From the NCBI GenBank assembly GCA_023251595.1, contig JAHEYM010000002.1:1-41698 (forward strand): DNA of 41,698 nucleotides. The letters are read 5' to 3'. The position numbers were made by a program, and so were the translations under genes. This DNA comes from Bacteroidota bacterium (GTDB lineage Bacteria > Bacteroidota > Bacteroidia > AKYH767-A > JABDAW01). A model generated the notes under the pieces. It did no database searches and had not been told where the DNA came from. It worked only from the letters and a program-made list of their open reading frames with translations. Below, piece after piece: positions 16,959-25,946 of the stretch (positions are counted from its first letter, which is position 1; each line of letters begins with the position of its first letter).

Positions 16959-17081
16959 ATGAGTTCCATGACCGAATTTTTCTCTAAGTGGAGAAATATT
17001 CGTCTCATTATTCCCTTCTTTGTCAATACCAACGAGTTGTATCGTTCATCATTGCTATTGATATTATTTACAGTTAAATAA
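16959..17081 (+). CDS. Possible 40-aa leader ORF upstream of the response regulator
   Basis: ATG 16959 lies 10 nt after a good -7 box, at the distance seen for other genes in this window. It opens a 40-codon frame (MSSMTEFFSKWRNIRLIIPF ...) that ends at 17081, 19 nt before the response-regulator start. It has no recognised homology and could be chance within a 5' untranslated region. Confidence 0.25.
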   Translation: MSSMTEFFSKWRNIRLIIPFFVNTNELYRSSLLLILFTVK

Positions 17082-17100
17082 AAGGTGGAACTCATTACGT

Positions 17101-17499
17101 ATGGAACAATTCAGGTTTAAGACCGCGATGCTGATCGACGACAGCGAGGTCGATATTTATATTAATAAAAACATGCTTCAGATCTCGGAGTTTGCGGAGA
17201 ACGTACTCGTGAAGCACTCAGCGCAGGAAGCACTTGATTTCCTAAATAAGGAATCGGAAAACGTTGAAGCTCTTCCTTCTGTAATATTCCTTGATTTGAT
17301 GATGCCGGGAATGGATGGATTCGGATTTCTTAAAGAGTTTGAAAAACTACCCAATACGGTTCACAACTCCTGCAAAATTATCGTGCTCACTTCCTCTGTC
17401 CATCAACAGGATCATGATCGCGCAATGCAAAACAGGTTTGTAAGTGCCTTTATGACGAAACCGTTGTATGCGGGTAAATTGTCCGAAATTAAACTTTAG
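17101..17499 (+). CDS. Single-domain response regulator (CheY-like receiver)
   Basis: The 132-aa protein is one receiver domain. It shows the acidic pair IDDSE (Asp13, Asp14), the phospho-acceptor region VIFLDLMMPGMDG (Asp65), LTSS (Thr97) and MTKPL (Lys120). There is no DNA-binding or enzymatic output domain, so it acts through protein contacts or in a phosphorelay. No histidine kinase is in the window. Its last 11 nt overlap the end of the convergent MeaB-type gene. Confidence 0.93.
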   Translation: MEQFRFKTAMLIDDSEVDIYINKNMLQISEFAENVLVKHSAQEALDFLNKESENVEALPSVIFLDLMMPGMDGFGFLKEFEKLPNTVHNSCKIIVLTSSVHQQDHDRAMQNRFVSAFMTKPLYAGKLSEIKL

Positions 17500-18424
17500 A
17501 TTTTACGAATTTGTAGAGGTTGAAATCTTCTTTTTTAACAAGATTCGAAATCTCCTTTTCGAGCAAAGTGCGATCAACATCTTTCATCCTTTTTGTACTG
17601 ATCAACCGATAAGCTTTTTCTGTTAGAACAGAGATCTTTTTTTGGTTGAAAGAAAGTGTTTGATGCTCCCCGATTTTTACGATTAACTCAGGAATACCAA
17701 CACCCGTAACAGCAATTGTACGAACAACCGGAGGAAGAACTTCACCCTGATAATGAGTATGTATCATCAATTCGAGAGATGAAATAAATGCTTCTGCACC
17801 TTCGTGATCTGATTTATTCACCACAAAAATATCCGCGATTTCCATGATACCCGATTTGATGGTTTGCACTTCATCGCCAAGACCCGGTTGAAGAACAACA
17901 AGTGTTGTATCAGCAATTGCCACTACCTCCACTTCAGATTGACCGACGCCGACAGTTTCAACAAAAATCCAATCAAAGCCCGACGTTTTCATCACATCAA
18001 TCACTTCAATAATTTTGTCGGAAAGTCCGCCGAGACTGCCTCTTGTTGCAAGCGAACGAATAAATACCCGCGGATTATTAAAATGTTCACTCATTCTCAG
18101 ACGGTCTCCCAGCAATGATCCTTGTGTGAATGGTGAAGTAGGATCAACCGCGATTACGCCGATTCTGTAGTGCTCTTGGGTGAGAAGATAACCAATCAGC
18201 GCATTTACGAGCGTACTTTTCCCCGAACCCGGAGGACCTGTTATGCCCACGACACGGTTTCTGCTATTTGAATCGAACGATTGAAGAATCTCTTCATAAC
18301 CCGCCGATTCATTCTCCACCAAAGAGATGGCACGCGACAGGGCTTTAAAATCGCCTTCACGAAGCGATTGAATAAGAATATTGAGTTCAGACGTCGTCAA
18401 TTCAAAGTTGAAAAAGATTGTCAC
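17489..18424 (-). CDS. meaB: MeaB/ArgK-type GTPase (methylmalonyl-CoA mutase chaperone)
   Basis: G3E-family P-loop GTPase that loads and protects adenosylcobalamin in methylmalonyl-CoA mutase. It shows GITGPPGSGKST (P-loop about 63-70), VDPTSPF after strand 2, FVETVGVGQSE (G3 region) and VVNKSDHEGAE (G4 NKSD). The 311 aa are the usual length. The mutase genes are not in the window. Transcribed away from the glycosyltransferase at 18469; the two starts are 44 bp apart. Confidence 0.9.
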   Translation of the reverse strand: MTIFFNFELTTSELNILIQSLREGDFKALSRAISLVENESAGYEEILQSFDSNSRNRVVGITGPPGSGKSTLVNALIGYLLTQEHYRIGVIAVDPTSPFTQGSLLGDRLRMSEHFNNPRVFIRSLATRGSLGGLSDKIIEVIDVMKTSGFDWIFVETVGVGQSEVEVVAIADTTLVVLQPGLGDEVQTIKSGIMEIADIFVVNKSDHEGAEAFISSLELMIHTHYQGEVLPPVVRTIAVTGVGIPELIVKIGEHQTLSFNQKKISVLTEKAYRLISTKRMKDVDRTLLEKEISNLVKKEDFNLYKFVKSKV

Positions 18425-18468
18425 AAAGAAACGAAGAAATCTTTATCTTGCCGCCATTCTTTATTCGG

Positions 18469-19239
18469 ATGAATATTTCGATTTCGTGTGTTGTAATTAC
18501 ATTGAATGAAGAGCGGAATCTTGCACGCTGTCTGCAATCCCTTTATACAGTTGCAGATGAGTTGGTTGTGGTTGATAGTTTTTCGACCGACAAAACAGAA
18601 GAAATAGCCCGCTCATTCGGCGCCCGTTTCATGACAAATAAGTTCGTTGGACATATCGAACAAAAGAATTTTGCAAAAGCACAAGCGACAAACGATTACA
18701 TTCTTTCACTCGATGCAGATGAAGAATTATCGGCAGAATTAATAAAATCTATTCTCGAGGTAAAAGCAAATTGGAAATCGGATGGATATTTCATGAATCG
18801 TTTATCGAATTATTGCGGACAATGGATCAGACATAGTGGTTGGTATCCGGATACAAAAATGCGATTGTTTGATCGTAGAAAAGGACAATGGAAGGGGAGA
18901 AATCCTCACGACCAATATAATATTGATGCAGGAAATTCAACCTCTTTTTTAAAAGGCGATATTTTACATTACACTTATTATACGGTTGAAGAACATCGTA
19001 GGCAAGCAGAAAAATTTGCGAACATTGCTGCGCAATCTCATTTCGATGCGGGTATTCGTTCAAGTTATTTTATGTTGGTCGTGAAAACTGTGTCTAAGTT
19101 CATCCGGAATTATATTATAAAAGCAGGATTTCTCGATGGAAGAAATGGTTTTATTATTTGCAGAATCACTGCATGGGAAACATGGATGAAATATAAGAAA
19201 TTAATTTTATTAACCAGGAATGCCCGGAGAGGACATTAA
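18469..19239 (+). CDS. Family 2 glycosyltransferase (LPS-core / KdtX-WaaE type)
   Basis: The open frame reaches back to 18418, but I take ATG 18469. There the conserved GT2 start (MNISISCVVITLNEERNLAR) begins, and the longer form would overlap the divergent meaB start. The protein has 256 aa. Nucleotide-sugar binding is indicated by VVVDSFSTDKTEE and the DXD-like LSLDADEEL. RHSGWYPDTKMRLFDR and PHDQYN are typical of the lipopolysaccharide-core glucosyltransferase subgroup. The O-antigen ligase gene converges on it with a 4-nt overlap, so both probably work on surface polysaccharide. Confidence 0.88.
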   Translation: MNISISCVVITLNEERNLARCLQSLYTVADELVVVDSFSTDKTEEIARSFGARFMTNKFVGHIEQKNFAKAQATNDYILSLDADEELSAELIKSILEVKANWKSDGYFMNRLSNYCGQWIRHSGWYPDTKMRLFDRRKGQWKGRNPHDQYNIDAGNSTSFLKGDILHYTYYTVEEHRRQAEKFANIAAQSHFDAGIRSSYFMLVVKTVSKFIRNYIIKAGFLDGRNGFIICRITAWETWMKYKKLILLTRNARRGH

Positions 19240-20810
19240 TTTTCTTTCGGTTTAGCAAACAGAAAAAACACACTGAAAAATACGAAGAATGTTACCCCGG
19301 GTTGTGTTTCGAGCGTGTCTTCAGTGAACATCGAAAGAATGGCAATGAATAAAAAGGTTGCATAAAAATAATCGTTCCACATTTTATTTCTTATGATCGG
19401 GTAGAAAAGGGAAAATAAAAATATCGTCAACCCGACCAGCCCAAGTGTTATCGTGATAGAAAGATATTGATCATGCGCTTTTAAACGATGATGTTTGTCG
19501 AGACGAGAGCCATCCGCCTCATATTGTCGTTCGAATGCAGAGTTAATATCGCCCGTTCCAACACCAAACACAGGATTTTTTTTAATAATTTCTGTTGCGG
19601 TTTTCCAATATTCAACCCGCTGTATAACAGAATGACCGCTTGGATTTCCACCTTTCAGATAATCATTAATTTCCCAGGCAATCTCATGAATACGCGATTG
19701 AATTCCACCGTTAATATATAATGCATTTGTAGCTCCCTGTTCTATATTCCGGATATCTTCGTCACTTAACATTTTCATTCCTTCAGCGTCTTTTCTCAAT
19801 CCTTTGGATGTCATATATCTGATCAGTGTATATTTTAATATATGTCCACGGGAATTTACGTCATCGAACGACACCTTGCTTCTTTTCGGCCATTCTGTTT
19901 GCAGATCGTACCAGCACACATAATTCCAGATAAGATGACCATTCTCCGTCATTTCATTTTCAGAATGGTTCTCATAATTATGTCGCTCAACAGTGAGTGT
20001 GTCTGATGGCTCAGCGTGTTTGTCCAAAACAGTTGAGACCTGTTTATATATAGTTAAAGAATAAACAATCAAGCCGGTCGGAATTAAGATGAGGAGCGCA
20101 ACAATTCCCATTTTCAAAAATTTATTTTTCAACCTGAAAATAAAATAAACTCCGAGACCCAACAATACAATCAGAAGAATGATCATTCCGGTAACAGCTT
20201 GCAGAATAACAAGAAAACCGAAGAACCATGTCATCAATACCAACAGCAAGAGTGTTGCAATTCGAGGAATTGATTTGTGATAAGTATATATAAAATAAAT
20301 GATGGTGAGAATTCCGATATCAATATAAAAACTAAAACGGATATGAGAAATAAAGACCGAGATATCGCGGATATCAATTACATGATGCCAGGTCCAGCCG
20401 AGCCAGACTATGGTGCAATGCAGTGTAGCATAAAGTACTGCAGCAAGATACAGCATCATAAAACGATTGAAGTTTTTTAATGACAGACGTGGAGAAGTCG
20501 ATACGACCAGGGGCAAAACAAGCATTGGTAATTTAATCCGAAGATCGTTCCATCCGTAATTGCTATCGGAAGTATACAACATTCCCAGCGCGTGCATTAC
20601 AAAAAGCAGCGTTAGTGCGAGCGCGGGTCGGTTGCGGATAAAAGATTTTAATTTCTTCCGGAGATCACCATCAATCACCCAGGCTAATGCCATGATAAAT
20701 TGTGACCATGTCATGATCAGTTTAGAGATGGGAAGGGAAGCAACGAGTAAAACCAGCCCAATAAAATAAAGGACTTTAGCGAACTCCCGTCTGCCTGAAA
20801 AATTCAGCAA
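19236..20810 (-). CDS. O-antigen ligase / polymerase family membrane protein
   Basis: The 524-aa polytopic membrane protein has about ten or eleven hydrophobic segments and one large soluble loop (about 255-395). After it comes the Wzy_C/WaaL signature region FGVGTGDINSAF ... KAHDQYLSI, with the conserved His of the ligase family. It joins O-polysaccharide or related glycans to a lipid acceptor, or polymerises them, at the periplasmic face. The start is TTG: an in-frame stop lies just upstream and the next Met is at residue 30, inside the first membrane region. It begins 22 nt after the ctpA stop, so it is probably the last gene of that operon. Confidence 0.87.
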   Translation of the reverse strand: MLNFSGRREFAKVLYFIGLVLLVASLPISKLIMTWSQFIMALAWVIDGDLRKKLKSFIRNRPALALTLLFVMHALGMLYTSDSNYGWNDLRIKLPMLVLPLVVSTSPRLSLKNFNRFMMLYLAAVLYATLHCTIVWLGWTWHHVIDIRDISVFISHIRFSFYIDIGILTIIYFIYTYHKSIPRIATLLLLVLMTWFFGFLVILQAVTGMIILLIVLLGLGVYFIFRLKNKFLKMGIVALLILIPTGLIVYSLTIYKQVSTVLDKHAEPSDTLTVERHNYENHSENEMTENGHLIWNYVCWYDLQTEWPKRSKVSFDDVNSRGHILKYTLIRYMTSKGLRKDAEGMKMLSDEDIRNIEQGATNALYINGGIQSRIHEIAWEINDYLKGGNPSGHSVIQRVEYWKTATEIIKKNPVFGVGTGDINSAFERQYEADGSRLDKHHRLKAHDQYLSITITLGLVGLTIFLFSLFYPIIRNKMWNDYFYATFLFIAILSMFTEDTLETQPGVTFFVFFSVFFLFAKPKEN

Positions 20811-20832
20811 GTCTTAAACCGGCTTGCCGGAA

Positions 20833-22533
20833 TTATTTAAGCGTATCCTTGACAACTTCAGGGTCTTTGTACGTGCCTGCAAGTATCGAAGTCAGCAAAT
20901 CATGATTTCCAAGCACTTCCAATCCCTTCTTTACCTCAGGATCGTTTACAAACGAGGCTTCGATACGGCCAACCTGATAATAATATCGTGAGACTATTTC
21001 TTCCTGGGTAAGACGAATAATTTCGTCCTTATTTTTTTGAAGATCAGCTTTTTTATTATGCGTCATTTTTATTTTCAGTGCATCGAATTCCGGTTTAATA
21101 TCGCTGAAACTTTTATCTTTTGTCGCGGCTTTTTGTAATTCCTCAAGCTTATTATCGCTCGGTGTTGTGTAATCATATTCTTTGTCGGCAAGGAAAGCAA
21201 GCAAATCATTAAAATCAGAATCAGTGAGTTTGAAATCTTTTGCCGGTGGGATAGTCTCGTGTTTTAATTTATATTGGGTTGCAAAATCAAAGATGAGTAA
21301 TTTAGTAATAAGGGTTTGAGCAATACTGCTTGGGGTCATTCTGGGAATTTTTACATCGGGTAAGATACCACCACCATCGAATACGGTACGTTTGCTTTTC
21401 ACTGTTTTAAAAGCAGTGATTAAAGAATCAGGAATATGCCCGACGCTACCATCTTCATTCCGATGAGAATAATCCAATGCCTGAATGCATCTTCCACTCG
21501 GCACATAATATTTTGCTGTTGTAACTTTCAGTTGACTGTTATAACTCAGTGGTCTGGTGGTCTGAACTAATCCTTTCCCAAATGTTCTTTGGCCAATAAT
21601 GACTGCACGATCGAGATCCTGTAATGAACCGGAAACAATTTCGGAAGCAGAAGCAGAACCGCTATTCACGAGGACTACAACGGGAAGTTCGGTATCGACA
21701 GCAGGGTAAACGGCTTTATATGATTTGTCCCACTCCTTCACTTTTCCACGTGTACTGACAACTTCCTGCCCCTTTTGAATTAATATATTTACGATGTTAA
21801 CGGATTCATTTAATAAACCACCGGGATTACCACGGAGATCGATCATCAATCCTTTAATATTATGTTTCTCTTTCAGATCGATCATTGCTTCTTTTACTTC
21901 TTTGCTTGCTTCCTCGGTGAAGCTCGTTAATTTTATATATCCGAAATTGTCACCGATAACACCATAATAAGGAACGCTTTTTATTTTTATTTCATCGCGC
22001 ATCACGGTTTTCAGCATATCATTTTTTTCGCCTTCTCTTCTGATCAGTAATTTCACTTCTGTTTTCGCCTGACCTTTCAATGCTTTACTGATTTCGTCTG
22101 TCTTTTTCCCCTTGGTTGTTTTTCCATCAATTTCTAGAATTACATCACCGGCGATGAGACCAGCTTTATCTGCAGGAAATCCTTTATATGGCTCAGAAAT
22201 AACAACGTAATCGCCTTTTTGTCTGACCTGCGCTCCGATGCCTCCGTATTGCCCCGTGGTCATGAAACGATAATCTTCTATATCCGATTCCGGTATATAA
22301 TTGGTGTACGGGTCGAGCGATTCAAGCATTGCATCAATACCTTTTTTCATCAATTTGTTCGGATCAGTTTCATCTACATAATAAATATTAAGTTCGCGGA
22401 AAAGGGACGCGAAAATATCCAGGTTTTTAGAAATCTCGAAGTAATTATCCGCGAGGGCGTACGCTAAAAATGAACTAAAGAAGATCCCCAGAACGAGGAC
22501 ATATTTTCTTGATTTTTTCCAGATGTTTTTCAT
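20833..22533 (-). CDS. ctpA: S41 family C-terminal processing peptidase (CtpA/Prc-like)
   Basis: I start it at ATG 22533 (MKNIWKKSRKYVLVLGIFFS), which opens a signal anchor. The longer frame to 22599 would read through a palindromic repeat. The protein has 566 aa: an N-terminal helical part, a PDZ domain (about 70-160; GGIGAQVRQKGDYVVIS ... GDVILEIDG), and the S41 Ser/Lys peptidase core with NSGSASASEIVSG (nucleophile Ser) and RTFGKGLVQT (Lys). A C-terminal tail of about 170 residues completes it. It cleaves periplasmic proteins at their C-termini. The start codon is preceded by a run of alternating TA. Confidence 0.93.
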   Translation of the reverse strand: MKNIWKKSRKYVLVLGIFFSSFLAYALADNYFEISKNLDIFASLFRELNIYYVDETDPNKLMKKGIDAMLESLDPYTNYIPESDIEDYRFMTTGQYGGIGAQVRQKGDYVVISEPYKGFPADKAGLIAGDVILEIDGKTTKGKKTDEISKALKGQAKTEVKLLIRREGEKNDMLKTVMRDEIKIKSVPYYGVIGDNFGYIKLTSFTEEASKEVKEAMIDLKEKHNIKGLMIDLRGNPGGLLNESVNIVNILIQKGQEVVSTRGKVKEWDKSYKAVYPAVDTELPVVVLVNSGSASASEIVSGSLQDLDRAVIIGQRTFGKGLVQTTRPLSYNSQLKVTTAKYYVPSGRCIQALDYSHRNEDGSVGHIPDSLITAFKTVKSKRTVFDGGGILPDVKIPRMTPSSIAQTLITKLLIFDFATQYKLKHETIPPAKDFKLTDSDFNDLLAFLADKEYDYTTPSDNKLEELQKAATKDKSFSDIKPEFDALKIKMTHNKKADLQKNKDEIIRLTQEEIVSRYYYQVGRIEASFVNDPEVKKGLEVLGNHDLLTSILAGTYKDPEVVKDTLK

Positions 22534-22573
22534 ATATATATATTGTTTTTGTTTCTGTTCAATTCGATGTTTT

Positions 22574-22653
22574 TCCCTCATCCTTTGTCCCTCTCCCAAA
22601 GGAGAGGGAAATTGACTCCCTTCTCCCTTGGGAGAAGGGTCGGGGATGAGGGA
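22574..22653. repeat. 80-bp palindromic element between yidD and ctpA
   Basis: The outer arms are TCCCTCATCC and GGATGAGGGA. Two inner hairpins follow: CCCTCTCCC/GGAGAGGG (about 22590-22609) and CCCTTCTCCC/GGGAGAAGGG (22618-22639). It begins at the base after the yidD stop and ends 40 bp before the ctpA start. This is the full-length version of the element at 16831. Within an operon it could weaken transcription between yidD and ctpA. Confidence 0.7.
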
Positions 22654-22863
22654 TTATGGTACGGGATCATGTCCATGTCCGCCCCAGGGACCGCAGGAGA
22701 TCAACCTTTTCAACGTTAAATATCCTCCTCTGATGGGCCCATATTTTTTTATTGCTTCGATTCCATATTGTGAACAAGTTGGTGTATAACGACATGCAGG
22801 CATTAACAGAGGTGAAATTGCTTTTTGATAAATCGTGATGATTGCGATGAGGATCCACTTCAT
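22654..22863 (-). CDS. yidD: Membrane protein insertion efficiency factor YidD
   Basis: The 69-aa protein shows the family core YQKAISPLLMPACRYTPTCS, then QYGIEAIKKYGPIRGGYLTL and CGPWGGHGHDPVP. YidD assists YidC-dependent membrane insertion. It overlaps rnpA by 4 nt (ATGA), the normal rnpA-yidD coupling. Confidence 0.96.
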   Translation of the reverse strand: MKWILIAIITIYQKAISPLLMPACRYTPTCSQYGIEAIKKYGPIRGGYLTLKRLISCGPWGGHGHDPVP

Positions 22864-23306
22864 TTTTCGATTTGGTGTGTCAGTGCATCCGCTCTGAAAC
22901 GCTCTAAACAGGATATTATTTTATGCTCCAGTTCAATAAATGGAAGGATGCTTTTCCCAGTATAAATCCATCCGATCATTATTTTTATCCCATACTGAGT
23001 AAGTAATTCATTCAAGTGGATGATTTGTTTACGATAGATTTCTTTCATCTGTCGTCTTATTTTGTTTCGGTCGACCGAGCGTGGAAACGATCGTTTGGGA
23101 ATCATAAATATGCATTGAAGCGCTTTGTTTCCGGGGTGAGTGGTTTTCAACCAAATAAGTTTTACAGGAAAGGTCTTAATAGGTTTCCCTTCCTTGAATA
23201 AAGTGTCGATCAACGTCTTGCTTCGTAGAAGGTTTTCCTTCCCAAAAGAAGATATTTCGCTAAGTGGAGAGATTTTACTTGTTGTAATGTTTAAGATATT
23301 GCTCAA
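22860..23306 (-). CDS. rnpA: Ribonuclease P protein component
   Basis: Protein subunit of RNase P for tRNA 5' maturation. In the 148 aa, the family features are FGKENLLRSKTLIDTLFKEG near the N-terminus and the RNR motif RSVDRNKIRRQMKE. About 20 extra N-terminal residues precede the usual start. The ATG at 23306 lies 32 nt inside the end of hemD; I saw no better ATG. Translationally coupled to yidD downstream. Confidence 0.93.
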   Translation of the reverse strand: MSNILNITTSKISPLSEISSFGKENLLRSKTLIDTLFKEGKPIKTFPVKLIWLKTTHPGNKALQCIFMIPKRSFPRSVDRNKIRRQMKEIYRKQIIHLNELLTQYGIKIMIGWIYTGKSILPFIELEHKIISCLERFRADALTHQIEK

Positions 23307-24069
23307 TCGCCATAGTCATAGAAGGTGCGTTCTGAAGTGGTGCCTGCACGTCTAACTGAAGTCCTGCTTCGATCACGGCCTGACAGGTAGTAGGACCAAA
23401 AGCGGCAATTTTAGTGGAATTTTGTCTGAATTCCGGGAAGTTTTTATAGAGTGATGCCAGACCTGAGGGTGTGAAAAGTACGAGCATATCGTAATTAGGA
23501 AGCGAGAGATTCGACAGATCGCTGCAAAGAGTTTTGTAGATTACAGCTTTTTTATAGTCAATTTTATTTTTCTCAAGGGTATCCGCCATTTCCTGTTTGA
23601 TGATGTCAGTACAGGGAAGCATAAACTTTTCTTTACGGTTTTTTTTGATCACATCAATGAGTTCAGAAATTGTTTGCTTACCGTAAAAAACTTTTCGTTT
23701 TCTATACACAACGTATTTCTGCAGGTAATAAGCTACTGATTCAGACATGCAGAAATATTTTGTTGTATCGGGCACCGTCATTCGCAATTCATTCGCAATC
23801 CGAAAGAAGTGATCGATTGCCATGCGGCTTGTGAAAATGATAGCGGTAAACTCATTCAGATTTATTCTTTCTTTTCGAAAGTCTTTGGCATCGACACCCT
23901 CTATCTGAATGAACTCCCGAAAATCGATTTTAACGCCATACTTCTTCGCTATCTCGAAATATGGAGACGTCGAGTCGGGGTACGGCTGCGTTACTAAAAT
24001 TGTTCTTATCTTGCTACTATTCCCCAAAGGCTTAGAGACTGCTTCAAGGGTTACACTTTCGGAGGGCAT
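23275..24069 (-). CDS. hemD: Uroporphyrinogen-III synthase
   Basis: The 264-aa protein cyclises hydroxymethylbilane to uroporphyrinogen III (heme pathway). It has the bilobal HemD pattern: TILVTQPYPDSTSPYFEIAK at the start, FTAIIFTSRMAIDHFF closing lobe 1, and YDMLVLFTPSGLASLYKNFP then TKIAAFGPTTCQAVIEAGL in lobe 2. Primary sequence conservation in HemD is always weak, so the call rests on these blocks. It follows the DUF4271 gene by 26 nt, a pairing I know from other Bacteroidota. Confidence 0.88.
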   Translation of the reverse strand: MPSESVTLEAVSKPLGNSSKIRTILVTQPYPDSTSPYFEIAKKYGVKIDFREFIQIEGVDAKDFRKERINLNEFTAIIFTSRMAIDHFFRIANELRMTVPDTTKYFCMSESVAYYLQKYVVYRKRKVFYGKQTISELIDVIKKNRKEKFMLPCTDIIKQEMADTLEKNKIDYKKAVIYKTLCSDLSNLSLPNYDMLVLFTPSGLASLYKNFPEFRQNSTKIAAFGPTTCQAVIEAGLQLDVQAPLQNAPSMTMAIEQYLKHYNK

Positions 24070-24095
24070 ACGTTGAATAACTTTTTAGTTCTCAA

Positions 24096-24911
24096 CTACT
24101 TAACTCTGAAAATTCCCCAAAGGATCAACAATGGACCAATTTCCAGGGCGCAAAGATACAAAAATAAATATAAAGAGGAAAATCCGATTCTCCCTGAAGC
24201 TGCAATGACACCCCTTCCTAAACGGAAGATGTATGCGATGGCAGAAAAACCGATCCCGATCTGAAGAAGGATAACTTTGAAATCATACTGAAGGAAGATC
24301 ACCAGAATTACGATCGGAAGTAGAATGATCCCGAGCATGTTGTTGATGAGGAACAGATTAAATATATAAGTCGTTACAGGCTTATACACTCTAAAAATCA
24401 AGCCTACAAGTTTCAGGATGACCATCTTCAGAAAATATGCAATGCCCACACCAAGAAGGATTAATAAGAATTTGGGAAATCCCGTTCCTATTGTGTCCGG
24501 CAGAATCTCGTATTTGTTCGATAGAAGGTAAAGGGACATCGCAGCAACCAGATATAAAATGATTGTCAAAAGCAAAGATGCTCTTTCAAGCAAAATATTT
24601 TCGTCTCTTACGATCTGATTTGCTGCAGTATTATTAACGACTGCAAATAACATTTGTCGAATAATACGTTCATAAAATACCCTTACCCAGCTCAGGGCGA
24701 GCATCGCACAAAACAAAACAGCGAACATCCAGAATTGACTCTCGCGTGCAATAGGCAACGGACTGGTATGAAGCACCGGAAGCTGATGAGTGCCAAAGAG
24801 CGCAATGGGTTTTTCAGTACGATCAATATATGAAGAAGGGGACGGCTTCTCCGCTAAATCCGTAAATCGAAACGAAGTATCAGGTCGGACGTGAGAAGAA
24901 TCGGAGGCCAT
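24096..24911 (-). CDS. DUF4271 integral membrane protein
   Basis: The 271-aa protein has a soluble N-terminus of about 60 residues and then six or seven hydrophobic segments (about 62-80, 112-130, 145-170, 185-210, 220-240, 250-268). Function unknown. The family is common in Bacteroidota and is usually beside hemD, as here. First gene of the run DUF4271-hemD-rnpA-yidD-ctpA-ligase. A -7 box overlaps the stop codon of the upstream gene. Confidence 0.83.
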   Translation of the reverse strand: MASDSSHVRPDTSFRFTDLAEKPSPSSYIDRTEKPIALFGTHQLPVLHTSPLPIARESQFWMFAVLFCAMLALSWVRVFYERIIRQMLFAVVNNTAANQIVRDENILLERASLLLTIILYLVAAMSLYLLSNKYEILPDTIGTGFPKFLLILLGVGIAYFLKMVILKLVGLIFRVYKPVTTYIFNLFLINNMLGIILLPIVILVIFLQYDFKVILLQIGIGFSAIAYIFRLGRGVIAASGRIGFSSLYLFLYLCALEIGPLLILWGIFRVK

Positions 24912-24919
24912 TTACCTCA

Positions 24920-24927
24920 CAAAGTTA
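24920..24927 (-). promoter_or_regulatory. -7 promoter box TAACTTTG built on the upstream stop codon
   Basis: Minus-strand TAACTTTG lies 8 nt before the DUF4271 ATG. Its first three bases are the TAA stop of the DUF5777 gene. The hemD operon would thus have its own start point despite the 13-nt gap. Confidence 0.5.
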
Positions 24928-25887
24928 CATCTTAAACGTTCTGGAAATATTGAAGCTGAATTTAAATCCGCCTTTTAACCACGAATCAGTAGTATTTGGA
25001 ATAAATTCGTTTTCGATAATACCAGCCGAATTCGAGAACATGATGGAGAATACATGTCCACCCGTTTCAATCTCATATCCTACTGCGAGTGAATTGAAGA
25101 AGGCTTTTTCCCCGCCAGCATTTTTATAATGTTGCTGGAATGAAGAGAGATTATAGAAGTAATCACTTATCAGTGCAGAATGTTTTGAAATTCTGATTCG
25201 CCCACCGATTCCAATAGAAAAAAAATCGTTCTTATCATATATAAAATTTGATGACGCGTCTGTATAATAATTAGAAACAAAATTGCGATGAACCATTGAA
25301 GGCAGAACTTCTAATGAAAGTTTGCTGCTGAATTTTCTACCGATTATTCCTTGAAAAGTATAACTCAGGCGATGAGAAAACTTATCGAAGTCACCCGTCG
25401 TATTCGCGGCGGTTGTAAGTGCTGCGTTTGTAAAAAGAACTATAGCGAGGGGAATATGGTTATCGGTAGTCTGTTCCAATAATCTGAATTTTAGAAGACC
25501 TTCGAGATTTTCATTTTTTTTACTTCTGCTGAAACCGGCAGTCAGCCTGTCAGTAATTCCATATTCGAAAGCAACACGGATATCTGCGGAATTATCAAAA
25601 CCATATAACTGATGCGATCCTCCACCTGATGTTCCGGCGACATTTCCAAAACGGTGCGTAATACGAAAGTCAAGATTCTTCTTCTTTACAGTCTCCAAGG
25701 ATTGACAATCAATAATACGCGTGGTCTTAAAAATGGCCGTAACCTTTTGATGTCCCGATGTTGAATCATCCGCTAATAACTTTGACAAATCAGTCTGTCC
25801 CAAAGAAATACATGGTAAAAAAAACAAAAATATTATCGGAATAATTCTAAGGTAAACAATATACCTGAATGTTTTTTTTATTTTCAT
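24925..25887 (-). CDS. DUF5777-type outer-membrane beta-barrel protein
   Basis: The 320-aa protein has a signal peptide (MKIKKTFRYIVYLRIIPIIF ... SLGQ). Many alternating beta-strands follow, with short tight turns and a terminal aromatic-rich strand (GGFKFSFNISRTFKM), as in outer-membrane barrels. VKKKNLDFRITHRFGNV and DNSADIRVAFEYGITDRLTAG match my memory of DUF5777 proteins, which occur beside YceI proteins and small cytochrome-like lipoproteins, as here. Role unknown; a link to electron transfer or organic compound handling is possible. Third gene of the set after the lipoprotein and YceI genes. Confidence 0.78.
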   Translation of the reverse strand: MKIKKTFRYIVYLRIIPIIFLFFLPCISLGQTDLSKLLADDSTSGHQKVTAIFKTTRIIDCQSLETVKKKNLDFRITHRFGNVAGTSGGGSHQLYGFDNSADIRVAFEYGITDRLTAGFSRSKKNENLEGLLKFRLLEQTTDNHIPLAIVLFTNAALTTAANTTGDFDKFSHRLSYTFQGIIGRKFSSKLSLEVLPSMVHRNFVSNYYTDASSNFIYDKNDFFSIGIGGRIRISKHSALISDYFYNLSSFQQHYKNAGGEKAFFNSLAVGYEIETGGHVFSIMFSNSAGIIENEFIPNTTDSWLKGGFKFSFNISRTFKM

Positions 25888-25946
25888 ATTTTCCGGGTTT
25901 ATCCTTTCAACTTTGAAGTAAAATCATTTCCTCTGAGAATGGAATA

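Noticed and set aside
22534..22599. Longer N-terminus for CtpA
   Set aside because: The added residues come from the palindromic repeat and a TA run, and would hide the signal anchor that starts at ATG 22533.
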